From Burkholderia sp. Bp9142 (lineage in GTDB: Bacteria; Pseudomonadota; Gammaproteobacteria; Burkholderiales; Burkholderiaceae), in contig NZ_QTPP01000032.1 of the NCBI RefSeq assembly GCF_003853415.1, forward strand, positions 24,087-88,086: 64,000 nucleotides of DNA, in the 5' to 3' direction. Under the pieces are notes generated by a model. That model saw nothing but the letters and a program-made list of their open reading frames with translations. It was not told where the DNA came from and did not search any database. Below are positions 9,227 to 18,404 of the stretch, piece after piece. Made by a program: the position numbers and the translations under genes. Within the stretch, counting starts at the first letter, position 1; every line of letters begins with the position of its first letter.

Positions 9227-9255
9227 TTGTGTTTTGCAATGCTTGCTCTTAGAAT
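9227..9255 (+). promoter_or_regulatory. Predicted sigma-70-type promoter
   Basis: TTGTGT (9227-9232) and TAGAAT (9250-9255) are separated by 17 bases in an A/T-rich patch between the divergent tagX and the gene at 9323. Placement suits transcription of the rightward gene. Confidence 0.4.
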
Positions 9256-9322
9256 CAGGCTGCTTTGAGAGGCCGGGCTATATTATCGCGGTGAATTAAA
9301 CCAGGATTCAATGAGACGCTGA

Positions 9323-10273
9323 ATGAGTGCGCCGGAAAATTCAAATTCGAAAACCCCGCCCAGCCTGCTGTCCGATACCAAACCGGCAGGCGAGGGTGGA
9401 CCTCAGCAGTCGCGCATTCTCGCGAATCTGGAAGGACGTGTCACGCCGCCAGCCGAAGCGCCGCGCCGTTCGCTGAAGGGCCCGATCGCGGCCGTCGTCG
9501 CGCTCGTGGTCGCCGTCGGCGGCTGGGGCGCCTGGCGCTGGCAGCAGCAATCGGGCGAGCAGGCCGTCGTGGCCGCCGTGCCCACGCAGGCACCCGCGCA
9601 GGCCGAGGCAGCCAGCGGCGCCGCCGTGCAGGTCGCGCAGAATGCAGCATCGGCGGCGCCCGCCGCGCAACCGGCGACGATCGTCAATGACGATGCAGCG
9701 TCCCAGACCGTTGCGTCCGCATCGTCCGCGTCGGACGCGGACAGCAGCCGCTTGTCGCGTGCGCTCGCGAGCGGTGCCGACGATGCGTCGGGCGCAGCCA
9801 CGGCAGGCGCCGTCGCCACGACGGCCGCCGCGGCGGCGGCGGCGAAAACCGCGAAGGCCGATGCCGCGAAGGGCGACAAGGTCGCCGCACGCAGCAAGGC
9901 CGAAGCGAAGGCGGAGGCCCGCAAGCATCACAAGGAACAGCAGGCGGAGCTCGCGCAGGCGAAGAAGCGTCGCGAAGCGACGACCCGCACCGCGAGCGCG
10001 AAGGCGTCCGGGAAGGACGACCCGGATGCGGACCTGCTCGCCGCGCTCGTCGCGCGCACGAAACCGGCCGACAAGAAGGCCGCCGCGCAGAAGGGGCAGG
10101 TCGTGCCGACCAAGACGGCCGCCACGACGGGCGGTTCGCTCGCCTCGCGCGTGAAGGATTGCTCGGAACGCGGCTTCTTCGAGGATCAGCTGTGCCGCTG
10201 GCGCGTCTGCGACGGCCACTGGGGCAAGGATCCGGCATGCCCGACCGCCGCGCAGTCGGAGACGCGGCAGTAA
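9323..10273 (+). CDS. Ala/Lys-rich single-pass membrane protein beside T6SS genes
   Basis: 316 residues. The cytoplasmic N-terminus (~50 residues) is followed by one membrane helix (about 51-68, AAVVALVVAVGGWGAW), then a long low-complexity Ala-rich and Lys/Ala/Glu coiled-coil-like stretch (about 85-250). A compact C-terminal domain contains four Cys in CSERGFFEDQLCRW, CDGHWG and ACP. This suggests a periplasmic spacer carrying a small Cys-bonded domain, perhaps wall-spanning. I do not recognise a family. It is divergent from tagX and may be the accessory protein called TagY in Burkholderia T6SS clusters, but that is a guess from position. Confidence 0.7.
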   Translation: MSAPENSNSKTPPSLLSDTKPAGEGGPQQSRILANLEGRVTPPAEAPRRSLKGPIAAVVALVVAVGGWGAWRWQQQSGEQAVVAAVPTQAPAQAEAASGAAVQVAQNAASAAPAAQPATIVNDDAASQTVASASSASDADSSRLSRALASGADDASGAATAGAVATTAAAAAAAKTAKADAAKGDKVAARSKAEAKAEARKHHKEQQAELAQAKKRREATTRTASAKASGKDDPDADLLAALVARTKPADKKAAAQKGQVVPTKTAATTGGSLASRVKDCSERGFFEDQLCRWRVCDGHWGKDPACPTAAQSETRQ

Positions 10274-10363
10274 GCTGCGGCTTCGAGCCGACCCGCTGAT
10301 CGCACCTGCGCCGCCCAACGGGCGGCGCGTTGCTTTTCGGGCGCATGACGCGCGGACGGTCAT

Positions 10364-10391
10364 ATGTGACAGTGTCACGAAAGCGTCACAT
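10364..10391. promoter_or_regulatory. Cluster of GTGAC/GTCAC half-sites upstream of zntB
   Basis: GTGACAGTGTCAC (10366-10378) is a perfect palindrome. A further GTCACAT at 10385-10391 mirrors the ATGTGAC at 10364-10370. It lies about 90 bases before the transporter start and looks like a regulator-binding site; the regulator is unknown. Confidence 0.4.
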
Positions 10392-10480
10392 GCGTCGGGC
10401 ATACGTTTCCCTTCATTTCCCGGCGTGACGCCGCGAGGCGCGATGCGCGGCGCGGCGCGCGCCGCACGACCTTCGACACG

Positions 10481-11509
10481 ATGGACCTGATCGTACAGAC
10501 TTACGGCGCCGACACGTCCGGCATGGTGTGCGGATTCCGCTTCGTCCCGGGCGGATCGGGCGCGATGCTCGATGCCGACGCGGCCGCCGCATGGCTGCGC
10601 GCGTGCCGCGAGCGCGATGCGGCCGCATCGGACGATTTCGTCTGGCTGCACTTCAATCTCGCGCACGGCGCGAGCGAGCGCTGGATGCGCACGCACCTCG
10701 GATTGCCCGACAGCTTCTTCGAATTCCTGCACGAAGGGTCGCGCTCGACGCGCATCGAACAGGAGGACGGCGCGTTGCGCGCGATCGTCAACGACGTGAT
10801 GTTCAACCTCGAACTGACGCCGTCGGAAATCGCGACGCTGTTCGTCCACGTCGAACGGCGCATCATGGTCACCGCGCGGCTCAAGCCGCTGCGCTCGGTC
10901 GACACGCTGCGCGCGTGCGTGCGCGACGGCGAGCAGTTCCGGTCGCCGGCCGAACTGCTCGTGCACCTGCTGCGCGACCAGGCCGACCTGCTGATCCAGA
11001 TCATGCGGCGCACGAGCGTCGACGTCGATCGCATCGAGGATCGCTTCCTGTCGCAACGGCTCACGTCGAGTCGCATCGAGCTCGGCGCGATGCGCCGCAC
11101 GCTGACGCGGCTGCAGCGCATGCTGGCGCCCGAGCCCGGGTCGATCTTCCGGCTGCTCGCGAAACCCCCCGCGTGGCTGCATTCCGAAGACGTGCAGGAG
11201 CTGCGCGAGTCGACCGAAGAGTTCTCGCTGGTGCTGGCCGACCTGTCGGGACTCAACGAGCGGATCAAGCTGCTGCAGGAAGAGATCGGCTCGCGGCTCG
11301 ACGAGCAGAACAACCGGACGCTGTTCACGCTGACGCTCGTGACCGTGATCGCGCTGCCGATCAACATCGTCGCGGGCTTCTTCGGGATGAACGTCGGCGG
11401 CGTGCCGTTCTCCGAGAACAAGCACGGCTTCTGGCTGATGGTGCTGCTGGTCGCGGGCTTCACCGCGCTTGCCGCGTGGTGGGCGTTTCGCCGGCGCGAC
11501 GATCGCTAG
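10481..11509 (+). CDS. zntB: CorA-family transporter, ZntB type
   Basis: 342 residues. A long N-terminal cytoplasmic domain with helical RLTRLQRMLAPEP segments precedes two C-terminal membrane helices (about 286-307 and 318-336). The pore signature GMNVGGVPF follows the first helix, and the GMN motif with GG-P is the ZntB variant rather than classical CorA. Members move Zn2+ (and possibly other divalent ions) across the inner membrane. It stands alone between the T6SS-side gene and the aminopeptidase, with a palindrome-rich upstream region that may mediate regulation. Specificity for zinc is from family knowledge only. Confidence 0.88.
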   Translation: MDLIVQTYGADTSGMVCGFRFVPGGSGAMLDADAAAAWLRACRERDAAASDDFVWLHFNLAHGASERWMRTHLGLPDSFFEFLHEGSRSTRIEQEDGALRAIVNDVMFNLELTPSEIATLFVHVERRIMVTARLKPLRSVDTLRACVRDGEQFRSPAELLVHLLRDQADLLIQIMRRTSVDVDRIEDRFLSQRLTSSRIELGAMRRTLTRLQRMLAPEPGSIFRLLAKPPAWLHSEDVQELRESTEEFSLVLADLSGLNERIKLLQEEIGSRLDEQNNRTLFTLTLVTVIALPINIVAGFFGMNVGGVPFSENKHGFWLMVLLVAGFTALAAWWAFRRRDDR

Positions 11510-11542
11510 CCAGGCATCGGCAGGTGCTGCGCGAACGGCAGC

Positions 11543-11571
11543 AAAAAAACAGGCCCCGCATGCGAGGCCTG
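11543..11571 (-). terminator. Intrinsic terminator of the aminopeptidase gene
   Basis: On the minus strand a hairpin with CAGGCC/GGCCTG arms around an inner GCATGC is followed by seven T, about 70 bases past the stop at 11641. Confidence 0.75.
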
Positions 11572-11640
11572 CCGAAGGACGTGAAGGTTTGAGCGCCGGC
11601 CGGCGCCGCGTGCCGCGCGACACCGGCCGGCCGGACCACG

Positions 11641-13809
11641 TTACTGAGCCACGGTCTTGCGCGGCTTGAACATGCCCTGGTAGCGCAGCGACGGACGTTC
11701 CTTCACCGTCGGCGCGATGCCGCCGAAGCTCGGCGTCTGGCGCAGCTTCATCGCGGCCGGCGAAGCGACCGAGCCGATCGACGTCGAACGCGAAGCCGGC
11801 GCGAGGTTGTTCGCGACGAGCAGCGCGGCCTCGCTCTTCAGGTTCGCGAGCAGCACCGGATCGGTCGAGCTGTTGACCTGCGTGAGCAGGCCGCTCCACG
11901 CGGCGTCGCTGTAGTTCACGACGTAGTAGTCGAGACCGCTCGGATCCGCGACCACGCCCGTGCAGCCGTCGATCCGCGTCTGCGTCTGCGTATCCTTCAG
12001 CGCGAGCGTCGTGTGTTTCGCGAGACCCTGGCCATACGCGAGCGTGATCGGTACCGTCCACTGCAGGCCCGGATACGCGTTCTTGTTCGGGAACGGCTGC
12101 TGCTTCAGCGTGATGACCGTCTGGTTCTTCGTCATGTCGCACTGCGTGTCGAGCGAGATCAGCGGCACGCCCGTCTGGCGCACGTAGCTGTCGCCGATCG
12201 GGCCGACCGGCTGGCCGCTCGCCTTCGATAGCGCATCCCACAGGCGCTTCGGCGTGCCGTTGCCGAACGAGTAGTCGATCAGGTACTGCTGCAGGCCGTT
12301 GCGTAGCGTCTGCTCGCCGAGATAGTTCTCGAGCGTCTTCAGCACGTGGCCACCCTTGTCGTACGTGAACGCGCTCGCGCTCAGCACGAAGTCGTTCGAC
12401 GCCCAGTCGTTGAAGTTCGGCGCGACCGGGAACGCGTTCGGGCCGATGTCGCGGTTGATCACGCGGTACTTGTTCTTCACCTGGTCGAGCCAGCTGAACT
12501 CGTCGGGGAAGAACTGGATCGTCGTCTTCGTCTCGAAGAACGTCGCGAACGACTCGTTGAGCCAGACGTTGTCCCACCAGTCGTTCGTGACGAGGTCGCC
12601 GAACCACTGATGCGCGACTTCGTGCGTCAGCACCTCGTTACCGTAGCGCGACATCGGCTGGCCCGGCTGCGGCAGGATGTCGTCGGCGAACTCGAGGATC
12701 GACCCCCAGTTCTCCATCCCGCCGAAGTTCAGGTCCTTCTGCTCCTTGAACGCATCGTTCGCGGCGACCGTGTCGAACTTCGTGAGCGGCAGCGGGATGC
12801 CCGTGTAGCGGTAGTAGTAGTCGAGCGCCTGCTTGGTTCGGTCCATCGCCGGCTTCGCCCAGTCGCTCATGCCCGGCGGCGTGAACACGCGCAGGTGCAG
12901 GCCGCCCTTGCCGCCCGGCAGCGGGCTCGAGAAATCGTCCTCGTAGGTGTCGAACAGGCCGCCGCCGAAGAACAGCAGGTACGACGGCATCGGCGGGGTC
13001 TTCTCGAACTGCACGAGCTTGTAGCCGCCGCCGACATTCGTCGACGGCTTCTCGGCCGCGTTCGACACGACGCGCCAGTTCTGCGGCACTTCGGCCGTCA
13101 CTTCATAGGTCGGCCGGAACGCCGGCTCGTCCCAGCCCGGGAACCACTGGCGCGACAGGTTGGTTTCGCCCTGCGTGAGAATCGCCCCGCTCGTCGTGCC
13201 GTCGGTGCTCTTCAGGTCGACACGGAACACGCCTTCCGCGGCCGAGCAGCCCGGATACGGATCGTCGCCGCAACTGCCGCCGGTCTGCGTGGCCGGATCG
13301 TCGTACGACTTGAAGTTGATGATGCCCGACCACTCCATGTGCAGCGAATAGTTGCCCGGTGAAATCGTGCCGGCCACGGGGCGCAGCTGGTAGAAGTCGC
13401 CCTTGTCCTGCGGCGTCGCGATCAGCTGGATGTTGCCCGGCTGCAGCGTGATGCGGCCGTTCGTGAACTTGATCCGGTGGCCGGCGATCACGATGTTGTT
13501 GACCGGCTTCAGCACCTTGATTTCGACATCGGCGCGCCCGTCGAACGCGTTCAGCGCGTCGTTCGGGCGGAACCACAGCCGGTAGTTGACCGGTACCACG
13601 GTGTCCGGCAGCTCGACAGGCGGCACGCTCTTGTCGACGTTGGACGCGGCCGGCGGCGTGTTGCCGGCGGGCGACGAGCTCGAATGCGGCGCGCCGGCGG
13701 AGCTGAGTGCGGAAGCCGAGCCCACGCCGCCGTCGTCGCCGCCGCACCCGGCGAGTGCGAGCGCGGCAACCAGCGGCAGATAACGCATCTTGTGAATGTT
13801 GATCGACAT
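11641..13809 (-). CDS. M1-family aminopeptidase, lipoprotein
   Basis: 722 residues. The N-terminus has a lipobox (ALALAGC, with Cys near residue 21), so the enzyme is probably lipid-anchored in the envelope. A short Ser/Ala linker follows. The catalytic domain has the exopeptidase motif GGMENWG (about 365) and the zinc motif HEVAHQW (His396, Glu397, His400) with the third ligand in NESF (Glu419), exactly HEXXH-18-E. M1 enzymes remove N-terminal residues from peptides. Domain order (N-terminal beta domain, gluzincin domain, helical C-terminal) is normal, but the protein is shorter than E. coli PepN. It is monocistronic, with its own terminator. Confidence 0.93.
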   Translation of the reverse strand: MSINIHKMRYLPLVAALALAGCGGDDGGVGSASALSSAGAPHSSSSPAGNTPPAASNVDKSVPPVELPDTVVPVNYRLWFRPNDALNAFDGRADVEIKVLKPVNNIVIAGHRIKFTNGRITLQPGNIQLIATPQDKGDFYQLRPVAGTISPGNYSLHMEWSGIINFKSYDDPATQTGGSCGDDPYPGCSAAEGVFRVDLKSTDGTTSGAILTQGETNLSRQWFPGWDEPAFRPTYEVTAEVPQNWRVVSNAAEKPSTNVGGGYKLVQFEKTPPMPSYLLFFGGGLFDTYEDDFSSPLPGGKGGLHLRVFTPPGMSDWAKPAMDRTKQALDYYYRYTGIPLPLTKFDTVAANDAFKEQKDLNFGGMENWGSILEFADDILPQPGQPMSRYGNEVLTHEVAHQWFGDLVTNDWWDNVWLNESFATFFETKTTIQFFPDEFSWLDQVKNKYRVINRDIGPNAFPVAPNFNDWASNDFVLSASAFTYDKGGHVLKTLENYLGEQTLRNGLQQYLIDYSFGNGTPKRLWDALSKASGQPVGPIGDSYVRQTGVPLISLDTQCDMTKNQTVITLKQQPFPNKNAYPGLQWTVPITLAYGQGLAKHTTLALKDTQTQTRIDGCTGVVADPSGLDYYVVNYSDAAWSGLLTQVNSSTDPVLLANLKSEAALLVANNLAPASRSTSIGSVASPAAMKLRQTPSFGGIAPTVKERPSLRYQGMFKPRKTVAQ

Positions 13810-14454
13810 GACTGAAACCTCGATTGTTGAAAGAATCGTTCAGTGCTGCGAAAGCGCCGGCAAAAGCAATCCCTCGCCGTTAATCAACAGCGGTGAGAAA
13901 TGCCAATGGCGGATTATTCGAAAAGACGGCCGATCGACTACGTGAAGGTAATCATGGTTTACTGCCCCCTCTGTGTTTCCGGATGTCGGTTAACTTGCCG
14001 GTTCAAAATGGCCGGGCGCGTGTTGTACTGAATTGATTTCGCGCGCCCGACACGGGGCCGCCCGCCCTGCGCGGGCGTGCATTCCCTTTGAACCGACGAC
14101 CCACGGGGCTGGCCGTACCAGGCCGCAGGACGGAAGGACGGCGTGTCGCCGTTCCGTAAAATCGCCGTCATGCGGCATCAAGGTTTGTCGGCCTGCTCGA
14201 AGGATGCGTAAATATACTTGATGGTTTTGGGTAAAGGAAACGAAAAAAGTTAGAAGGTGAATCTATTGATTTTTTTGCGTGCCATTGAATGCCGGAAGGC
14301 ATTAATTCACTTTCAGTTTAGTTGTCTGTTTCCGTAGTTTTAATCTATTAACGATCTCGGCGGTTCGCGAAAACTACGAACCAGGGCGTCGCGGAGCGCG
14401 CTCGGTACAATGCATCGACGACCCGTTGACCGATTGCCGCAAGGAGGCCAGCCC
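13810..14454. other. Divergent intergenic region with an A/T-rich patch
   Basis: About 645 bases without a gene. Nine-base inverted arms CGGTTCAAA (13999-14007) and TTTGAACCG (14087-14095) enclose a GC-rich segment. From about 14200 to 14350 the sequence is strikingly A/T-rich for this genome and contains the small hairpin AATGCC-GGAA-GGCATT (14288-14303). No RNA family was recognised. It may hold promoters for both flanking genes. Confidence 0.4.
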
Positions 14455-14949
14455 ATGCCACGAGCCCTGTTCCGTATCGCGCCGCTGCGCGCCGTGCTGC
14501 TGCTGTTCGCCGCCGCCTTCGTGCTCGGCGGCTGCGCGGGCCTGACGCGCGAGCCCGTGAGCGTGTCCGTCGCCGGGCTCGACCCGCTGGCCGGGCAGGG
14601 CCTCGAGATGCGCTTCAGCCTGAAGCTGCGCGTGCAGAACCCCAACGACACGCCGGTCGAATACGACGGCATTTCGGTCGCCCTCGACCTGAACGGCACG
14701 CCGTTCGCGAGCGGCGTCAGCGATCGCTCGGGCGTCGTGCCGCGCTTCGGCGAGGCCGTGATCGACGTGCCCGTCTCGGTATCGGCGTTCGCTGCCGCGC
14801 GGCAGGCGTGGAACCTGCCCGGCGCGGCCGCGAACGGCGAGTTGCCGTACGCGCTGCGCGGCCGGCTCGCGGGTGGCGTGCTCGGCACCGTGCACTTCCG
14901 CGATGCGGGCACGCTGCGTCTGCCGGCAACGCCGGGATGGGGCGGATAG
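14455..14949 (+). CDS. LEA type 2 (WHy) domain lipoprotein
   Basis: 164 residues. ATG 14455 follows a strong AAGGAGG (14441-14447) at seven bases, which rules out the ATG at 14410. The signal peptide ends VLGGCAG, a clear lipobox. The mature part is a LEA14/WHy-like beta domain, with LRVQNPNDTPVEYDGISVALDLNG as its diagnostic stretch. Such proteins are envelope or desiccation-stress associated in bacteria; no enzymatic role is expected. It lies 166 bases upstream of a YegP-type stress protein, but probably has a separate transcript. Confidence 0.85.
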   Translation: MPRALFRIAPLRAVLLLFAAAFVLGGCAGLTREPVSVSVAGLDPLAGQGLEMRFSLKLRVQNPNDTPVEYDGISVALDLNGTPFASGVSDRSGVVPRFGEAVIDVPVSVSAFAAARQAWNLPGAAANGELPYALRGRLAGGVLGTVHFRDAGTLRLPATPGWGG

Positions 14950-15115
14950 TCGATGGCTGCGCGATGCCGGATGCGATGGCGGGGGACGCGGCGCAATCGC
15001 GGTGTCGTCTGACGATCCCTGACGATTGAATTGCGCACGCCTTACGTTTGTCGCCGCGATCGCGTTTAGACTGCTCCAGTCCGGAGGGCCGGACAACTTT
15101 TCCGAGAGGGGCACC

Positions 15116-15448
15116 ATGGCAGCGAAATTCGTCATCAAGAAAGCGAACGACGGGCAGTTCCTGTTCCACCTGAAGGCAGGCAACGGCGAGATCATCCTGC
15201 GCAGCGAGCTGTACAAGACCAAGGCGTCGGCGGAAAACGGCGTCGCGTCGGTGCGCAAGAACGCGCCGGACGACGCGCGCTATGAGCGCAAGACCGCGAG
15301 CAATGGCCAGTTCATGTTCAACCTGAAGGCCGGCAACCACGAGATCATCGGCACGAGCGAGCTGTACAAGGCTGAAGCGGGCCGCGAGAACGGCATTGCG
15401 TCGGTGAAGCAGAACGCGCCCGGCGCGGCGCTCGACGACGAGAGCTGA
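15116..15448 (+). CDS. YegP-family DUF1508 tandem-repeat protein
   Basis: 110 residues made of two copies of the DUF1508 repeat (about residues 4-50 and 55-101). Each copy has the pattern GQF-F-LKAGN-EII--SELYK followed by the AENGVASV or RENGIASV helix. ATG 15116 follows GAGAGGGGC. Longer upstream starts are not protein-like. The family forms small alpha-beta domains of uncertain function, often induced by stress. It is cytoplasmic, with no signal. The two copies are easily aligned, indicating ancient internal duplication. Confidence 0.9.
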   Translation: MAAKFVIKKANDGQFLFHLKAGNGEIILRSELYKTKASAENGVASVRKNAPDDARYERKTASNGQFMFNLKAGNHEIIGTSELYKAEAGRENGIASVKQNAPGAALDDES

Positions 15449-15580
15449 AACCGCGCGAGCATCGCGCGGGTGGCGGCACCGGCGGCTGCCCGCGCTTTGC
15501 TGCGCAGGCAAAGCGCGGTATGGTGTCGTCCGCGCGGCGTATTCCGCCGCCTGTCCGATGCCAACCGTAGCCGAGCTCGC

Positions 15581-16714
15581 GTGACCGATTTCCCCGTTTT
15601 CCACTGGACCGACGCCGACGGCGCGGAACATGCCGTGCGCTGGCGCTCCGAAGCCGGCGTGCAGCCGCCCAGACGCGCGGTGTCTGCCGACGACCGCCTG
15701 ACCGCCGATGCGGCGTATCGCCTCGCGTGCGAGGGCACCGCGCTCGTCTGGCAGGGTGACTTCCAGAATGCGCGCCAGCTCGTGCAGGCGATGGCGCGCC
15801 GCGTCGAGCGCAAGCCGAAGAAGGCGAAGGCGGCGGCCGGCGTCGATGCATTCAACCTGCACCGGCTCGCGCAGTCGCAGCGCGCGCGCACGCTCGGGAT
15901 GCTGCTGATCCCGCTCGATGCCGACTACACGATCCCGCTGCGCCGCGCGCCCGACGTGCGGGCCGCATGCGAGGAGGCGTACGGGCCGGGCGGCGCGCCG
16001 TCGGTCGTGTCGCTGCGCGAACTGCTCGGCCTCGTTGGCGCGCACGAATGGCGCAAGAAGGGCGTGCCGATTCCGGCGCTCGGCGGCGCGCCGATCCATC
16101 CGCATTACGGCGTGTTCTCGCCGGTGCGCGGCGAATACGTCGAACTCGTCGCGCGCGCGCCGCTGCCGGCGACGTCGCTTGCGTTCGACATCGGCACCGG
16201 CACCGGCGTGCTCGCGGCCGTCCTGGCATCGCGCGGGGTCGAGCGTGTCGTCGCGACCGACCAGGATCCGCGCGCGCTTGCGTGCGCACGCGAGAACGTC
16301 GCGCGGCTTGGCCATGCCGATCGCGTCGACGTCGTCGAAGCCGACCTGTTTCCGGCTGGCCGCGCGCCGCTCGTCGTCTGCAATCCGCCGTGGGTGCCGG
16401 CCCGTCCGAGCGCGCCGATCGAATACGCGGTCTACGATCCCGACAGCCGCATGCTGCGCGGCTTCCTCGCCGGCCTCGCCGACCATCTCGAAGCGGGCGG
16501 CGAAGGCTGGCTGATCCTGTCCGATTTCGCCGAGCATCTCGGCCTGCGGCCGCGCGACACGCTGCTGAAATGGATCGAGGAAGCCGGTCTCGTCGTGCTC
16601 GGCCGCGAAGACATCCGCCCCGCCCATCCGAAGTCGGCCGACGCGGACGACCCGCTGCACGCGGCGCGGCGCGCCGAGGTCACGTCGCTCTGGCGGCTCG
16701 GCGCGCGGGCCTGA
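15581..16714 (+). CDS. Class I SAM-dependent methyltransferase
   Basis: About 377 residues from GTG 15581; the frame stays open to ATG 15470, but the added residues are Arg/Ala-rich and unconvincing, so the start is uncertain. The SAM-binding loop FDIGTGTGVLA and the acidic ATDQDP strand are present. The substrate motif NPPW is of the (N/D)PP(Y/W) type used by enzymes that methylate amide, exocyclic amine or related nitrogen. The N-terminal ~150 residues contain a helical domain with conserved LHRLAQSQRARTLGMLLIP. It resembles PrmC/RlmG-like proteins, but the substrate is not known. The next gene is another methyltransferase. Confidence 0.85.
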   Translation: MTDFPVFHWTDADGAEHAVRWRSEAGVQPPRRAVSADDRLTADAAYRLACEGTALVWQGDFQNARQLVQAMARRVERKPKKAKAAAGVDAFNLHRLAQSQRARTLGMLLIPLDADYTIPLRRAPDVRAACEEAYGPGGAPSVVSLRELLGLVGAHEWRKKGVPIPALGGAPIHPHYGVFSPVRGEYVELVARAPLPATSLAFDIGTGTGVLAAVLASRGVERVVATDQDPRALACARENVARLGHADRVDVVEADLFPAGRAPLVVCNPPWVPARPSAPIEYAVYDPDSRMLRGFLAGLADHLEAGGEGWLILSDFAEHLGLRPRDTLLKWIEEAGLVVLGREDIRPAHPKSADADDPLHAARRAEVTSLWRLGARA

Positions 16715-16803
16715 TCGCGCATTTTCGGTAAACTGTCGCCATTCCTCACGAATTCCCGTCGCCGGGCCGTGGTCGACCGACCGTGGCCCGGCGCCGCATC
16801 ACG

Positions 16804-17694
16804 ATGTCGAACAAGACCTACGAAATCCGTCCGGAGCAGTCCGTCGAGCTGCTGAAGGAACTGCACATCCTGACCCGCGACGGCAAGCTGAACCAGGACA
16901 GCCGCCGCAAGCTGAAGCAGGTCTATCACCTGTTCCAGTTCATCGAGCCGCTGCTTGCGAGCGTGCAGGCCGACAAGGGCTGCGTGACGCTCGTCGATCA
17001 CGGCGCCGGCAAGTCGTATCTCGGCTTCATCCTGTACGACCTGTTCTTCAAACAGCAACCGGGGCACGGCACGCCGGCGTTCGCGTCGCACGTGTACGGG
17101 ATCGAGACGCGCGAGGAGCTCGTCACGCGTTCCGCCGAACTCGCCGCGCGACTCGGGTTCGGCGGGATGTCGTTCCTGAACCTGTCGGTCGCCGACTCGA
17201 TCACGTCGCCGAAGCTGCCCGAAACGGTCGACGTCGTCACCGCGCTGCACGCATGCGATACGGCGACCGACGACGCGATCCGCTTCGCGCTCGCGAAGCG
17301 CGCGCAGCACATCGTGCTGGTGCCGTGCTGCCAGGCGGAGGTCGCGGGCGTGCTGCGCAGGAACAAGGGCAAGTCGCTCGCGAATGCGCTGACGGAAGTG
17401 TGGCGGCATCCGCTGCATACGCGCGAATTCGGCAGCCAGATAACCAACGTGCTGCGCTGCCTGCAACTCGAGGCGCACGGCTACCAGGTCAGCGTGACCG
17501 AGCTGGTCGGCTGGGAGCATTCGATGAAGAACGAGCTGATCATCGCGCAGTACAAGAACCTGCCGCGCCGCAAGCCCGGCGAGCGGCTGAACGAGATCCT
17601 CGGCATGTTCGGGCTCGCCGAACTGAACGAGCGCTTTTTCGTGCCGCCGCCTGCGGCGGCAGCCGGCGCGGCCGGCGTGCCTGAGGCCGACTGA
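16804..17694 (+). CDS. Methyltransferase-domain protein (Methyltransf_32 type)
   Basis: 296 residues from ATG 16804; the GTG at 16783 would only add seven residues. The SAM-site region reads VTLVDHGAGKSYLGFILYDLF, and the distal part has ALHACDTATDDAIRFAL and VPCCQAEV, both typical of the Methyltransf_32 group that includes glutathione S-transferase-like fusion proteins in eukaryotes. In bacteria its substrate is unknown. The last ~25 residues are a low-complexity Pro/Ala tail. It is cytoplasmic, and 89 bases separate it from the preceding methyltransferase, so the two may be co-transcribed. Confidence 0.85.
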   Translation: MSNKTYEIRPEQSVELLKELHILTRDGKLNQDSRRKLKQVYHLFQFIEPLLASVQADKGCVTLVDHGAGKSYLGFILYDLFFKQQPGHGTPAFASHVYGIETREELVTRSAELAARLGFGGMSFLNLSVADSITSPKLPETVDVVTALHACDTATDDAIRFALAKRAQHIVLVPCCQAEVAGVLRRNKGKSLANALTEVWRHPLHTREFGSQITNVLRCLQLEAHGYQVSVTELVGWEHSMKNELIIAQYKNLPRRKPGERLNEILGMFGLAELNERFFVPPPAAAAGAAGVPEAD

Positions 17695-17749
17695 GGCCGA
17701 CTGACGCGCGGCTCGTCTGCCGCGCGGTAGCCGGCCGTCGCGCGACGCG

Positions 17750-18322
17750 TCAGACGTCGTCGCCCGGCTGGCGCATCCATTCACGCCAGCCGTCGTGGCC
17801 GAGGCGGCGCAGCGTTTCCTGGTTTTTTTCGTAGATCGCGGACGCGTCCGGAAACGCGTCGACCGCGCGCGCGATGCTGCTCTCGCGCAGCAGGTGCAGG
17901 ATCGGATACGGCGCGCGGTTCGTGTAATTCTCGATGTCGTCGGCCTCGCTGCCTTCGAACCGGTAGTCGGGATGGAAGCTCGCGATCTGCAGCACGCCGT
18001 CGAGGCGCAGCTGCTGCACGAGCCGGTCGGCGAAGAACAGCGCATCGTTGTAGTCGACGAAATCCGCGAAGGCGCGCGGATAGATCACGAGCGTCGTGTC
18101 GACCTGCTGCGGGTCCGCCGCCTCGAGCGCGCGCAGCTCGGTTTCGAGGTCGGCGAGTGCGTCCTCGAGCGTCGCCGCTTCGCTGATCGCATAGCGCACT
18201 TGTTCCTTCACGTAGACGCTCTTCGCGAACGGGCACAGATTGAGCCCGATCACCGCGCGCGCGAGCCAGTGCCGCGTGGCGGCGAGGATGTGGTCGTGCG
18301 AGTCGGGGCGGGTATCGGTCAT
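17750..18322 (-). CDS. DUF1415 family protein
   Basis: 190 residues from ATG 18322. The family pattern is clear: HWLARAVIGLNLCPFAKSVY near the N-terminus, then TTLVIYPRAFADFVDYND, IASFHPDYRFEG and the C-terminal RAPYPILHLLRESS. It is a soluble cytoplasmic protein of unknown function, well conserved in beta- and gammaproteobacteria. The conserved CPFAK and the HPDY signature suggest a ligand or metal site, but no activity is established. It sits 82 bases downstream of the tetR gene on the same strand, so the two may share a transcript. Confidence 0.9.
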   Translation of the reverse strand: MTDTRPDSHDHILAATRHWLARAVIGLNLCPFAKSVYVKEQVRYAISEAATLEDALADLETELRALEAADPQQVDTTLVIYPRAFADFVDYNDALFFADRLVQQLRLDGVLQIASFHPDYRFEGSEADDIENYTNRAPYPILHLLRESSIARAVDAFPDASAIYEKNQETLRRLGHDGWREWMRQPGDDV

Positions 18323-18404
18323 GGCGAAGGCAATCGGGCGAAGCGGCAGCGAGGGCCGCATTGTAGCCGGAGCGGATGTGGGCGGTTCGGGCGTGCGTCG
18401 CCCG

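Noticed and set aside
9341..12607. Very long minus-strand frame across zntB and its neighbours
   Set aside because: Arg/Ala-rich antisense frame spanning several real genes on both strands; no start signal or domain.
15470..15580. Upstream extension of the methyltransferase
   Set aside because: Residues are Arg/Ala-rich and unlike the family start; GTG 15581 preferred, though not certain.
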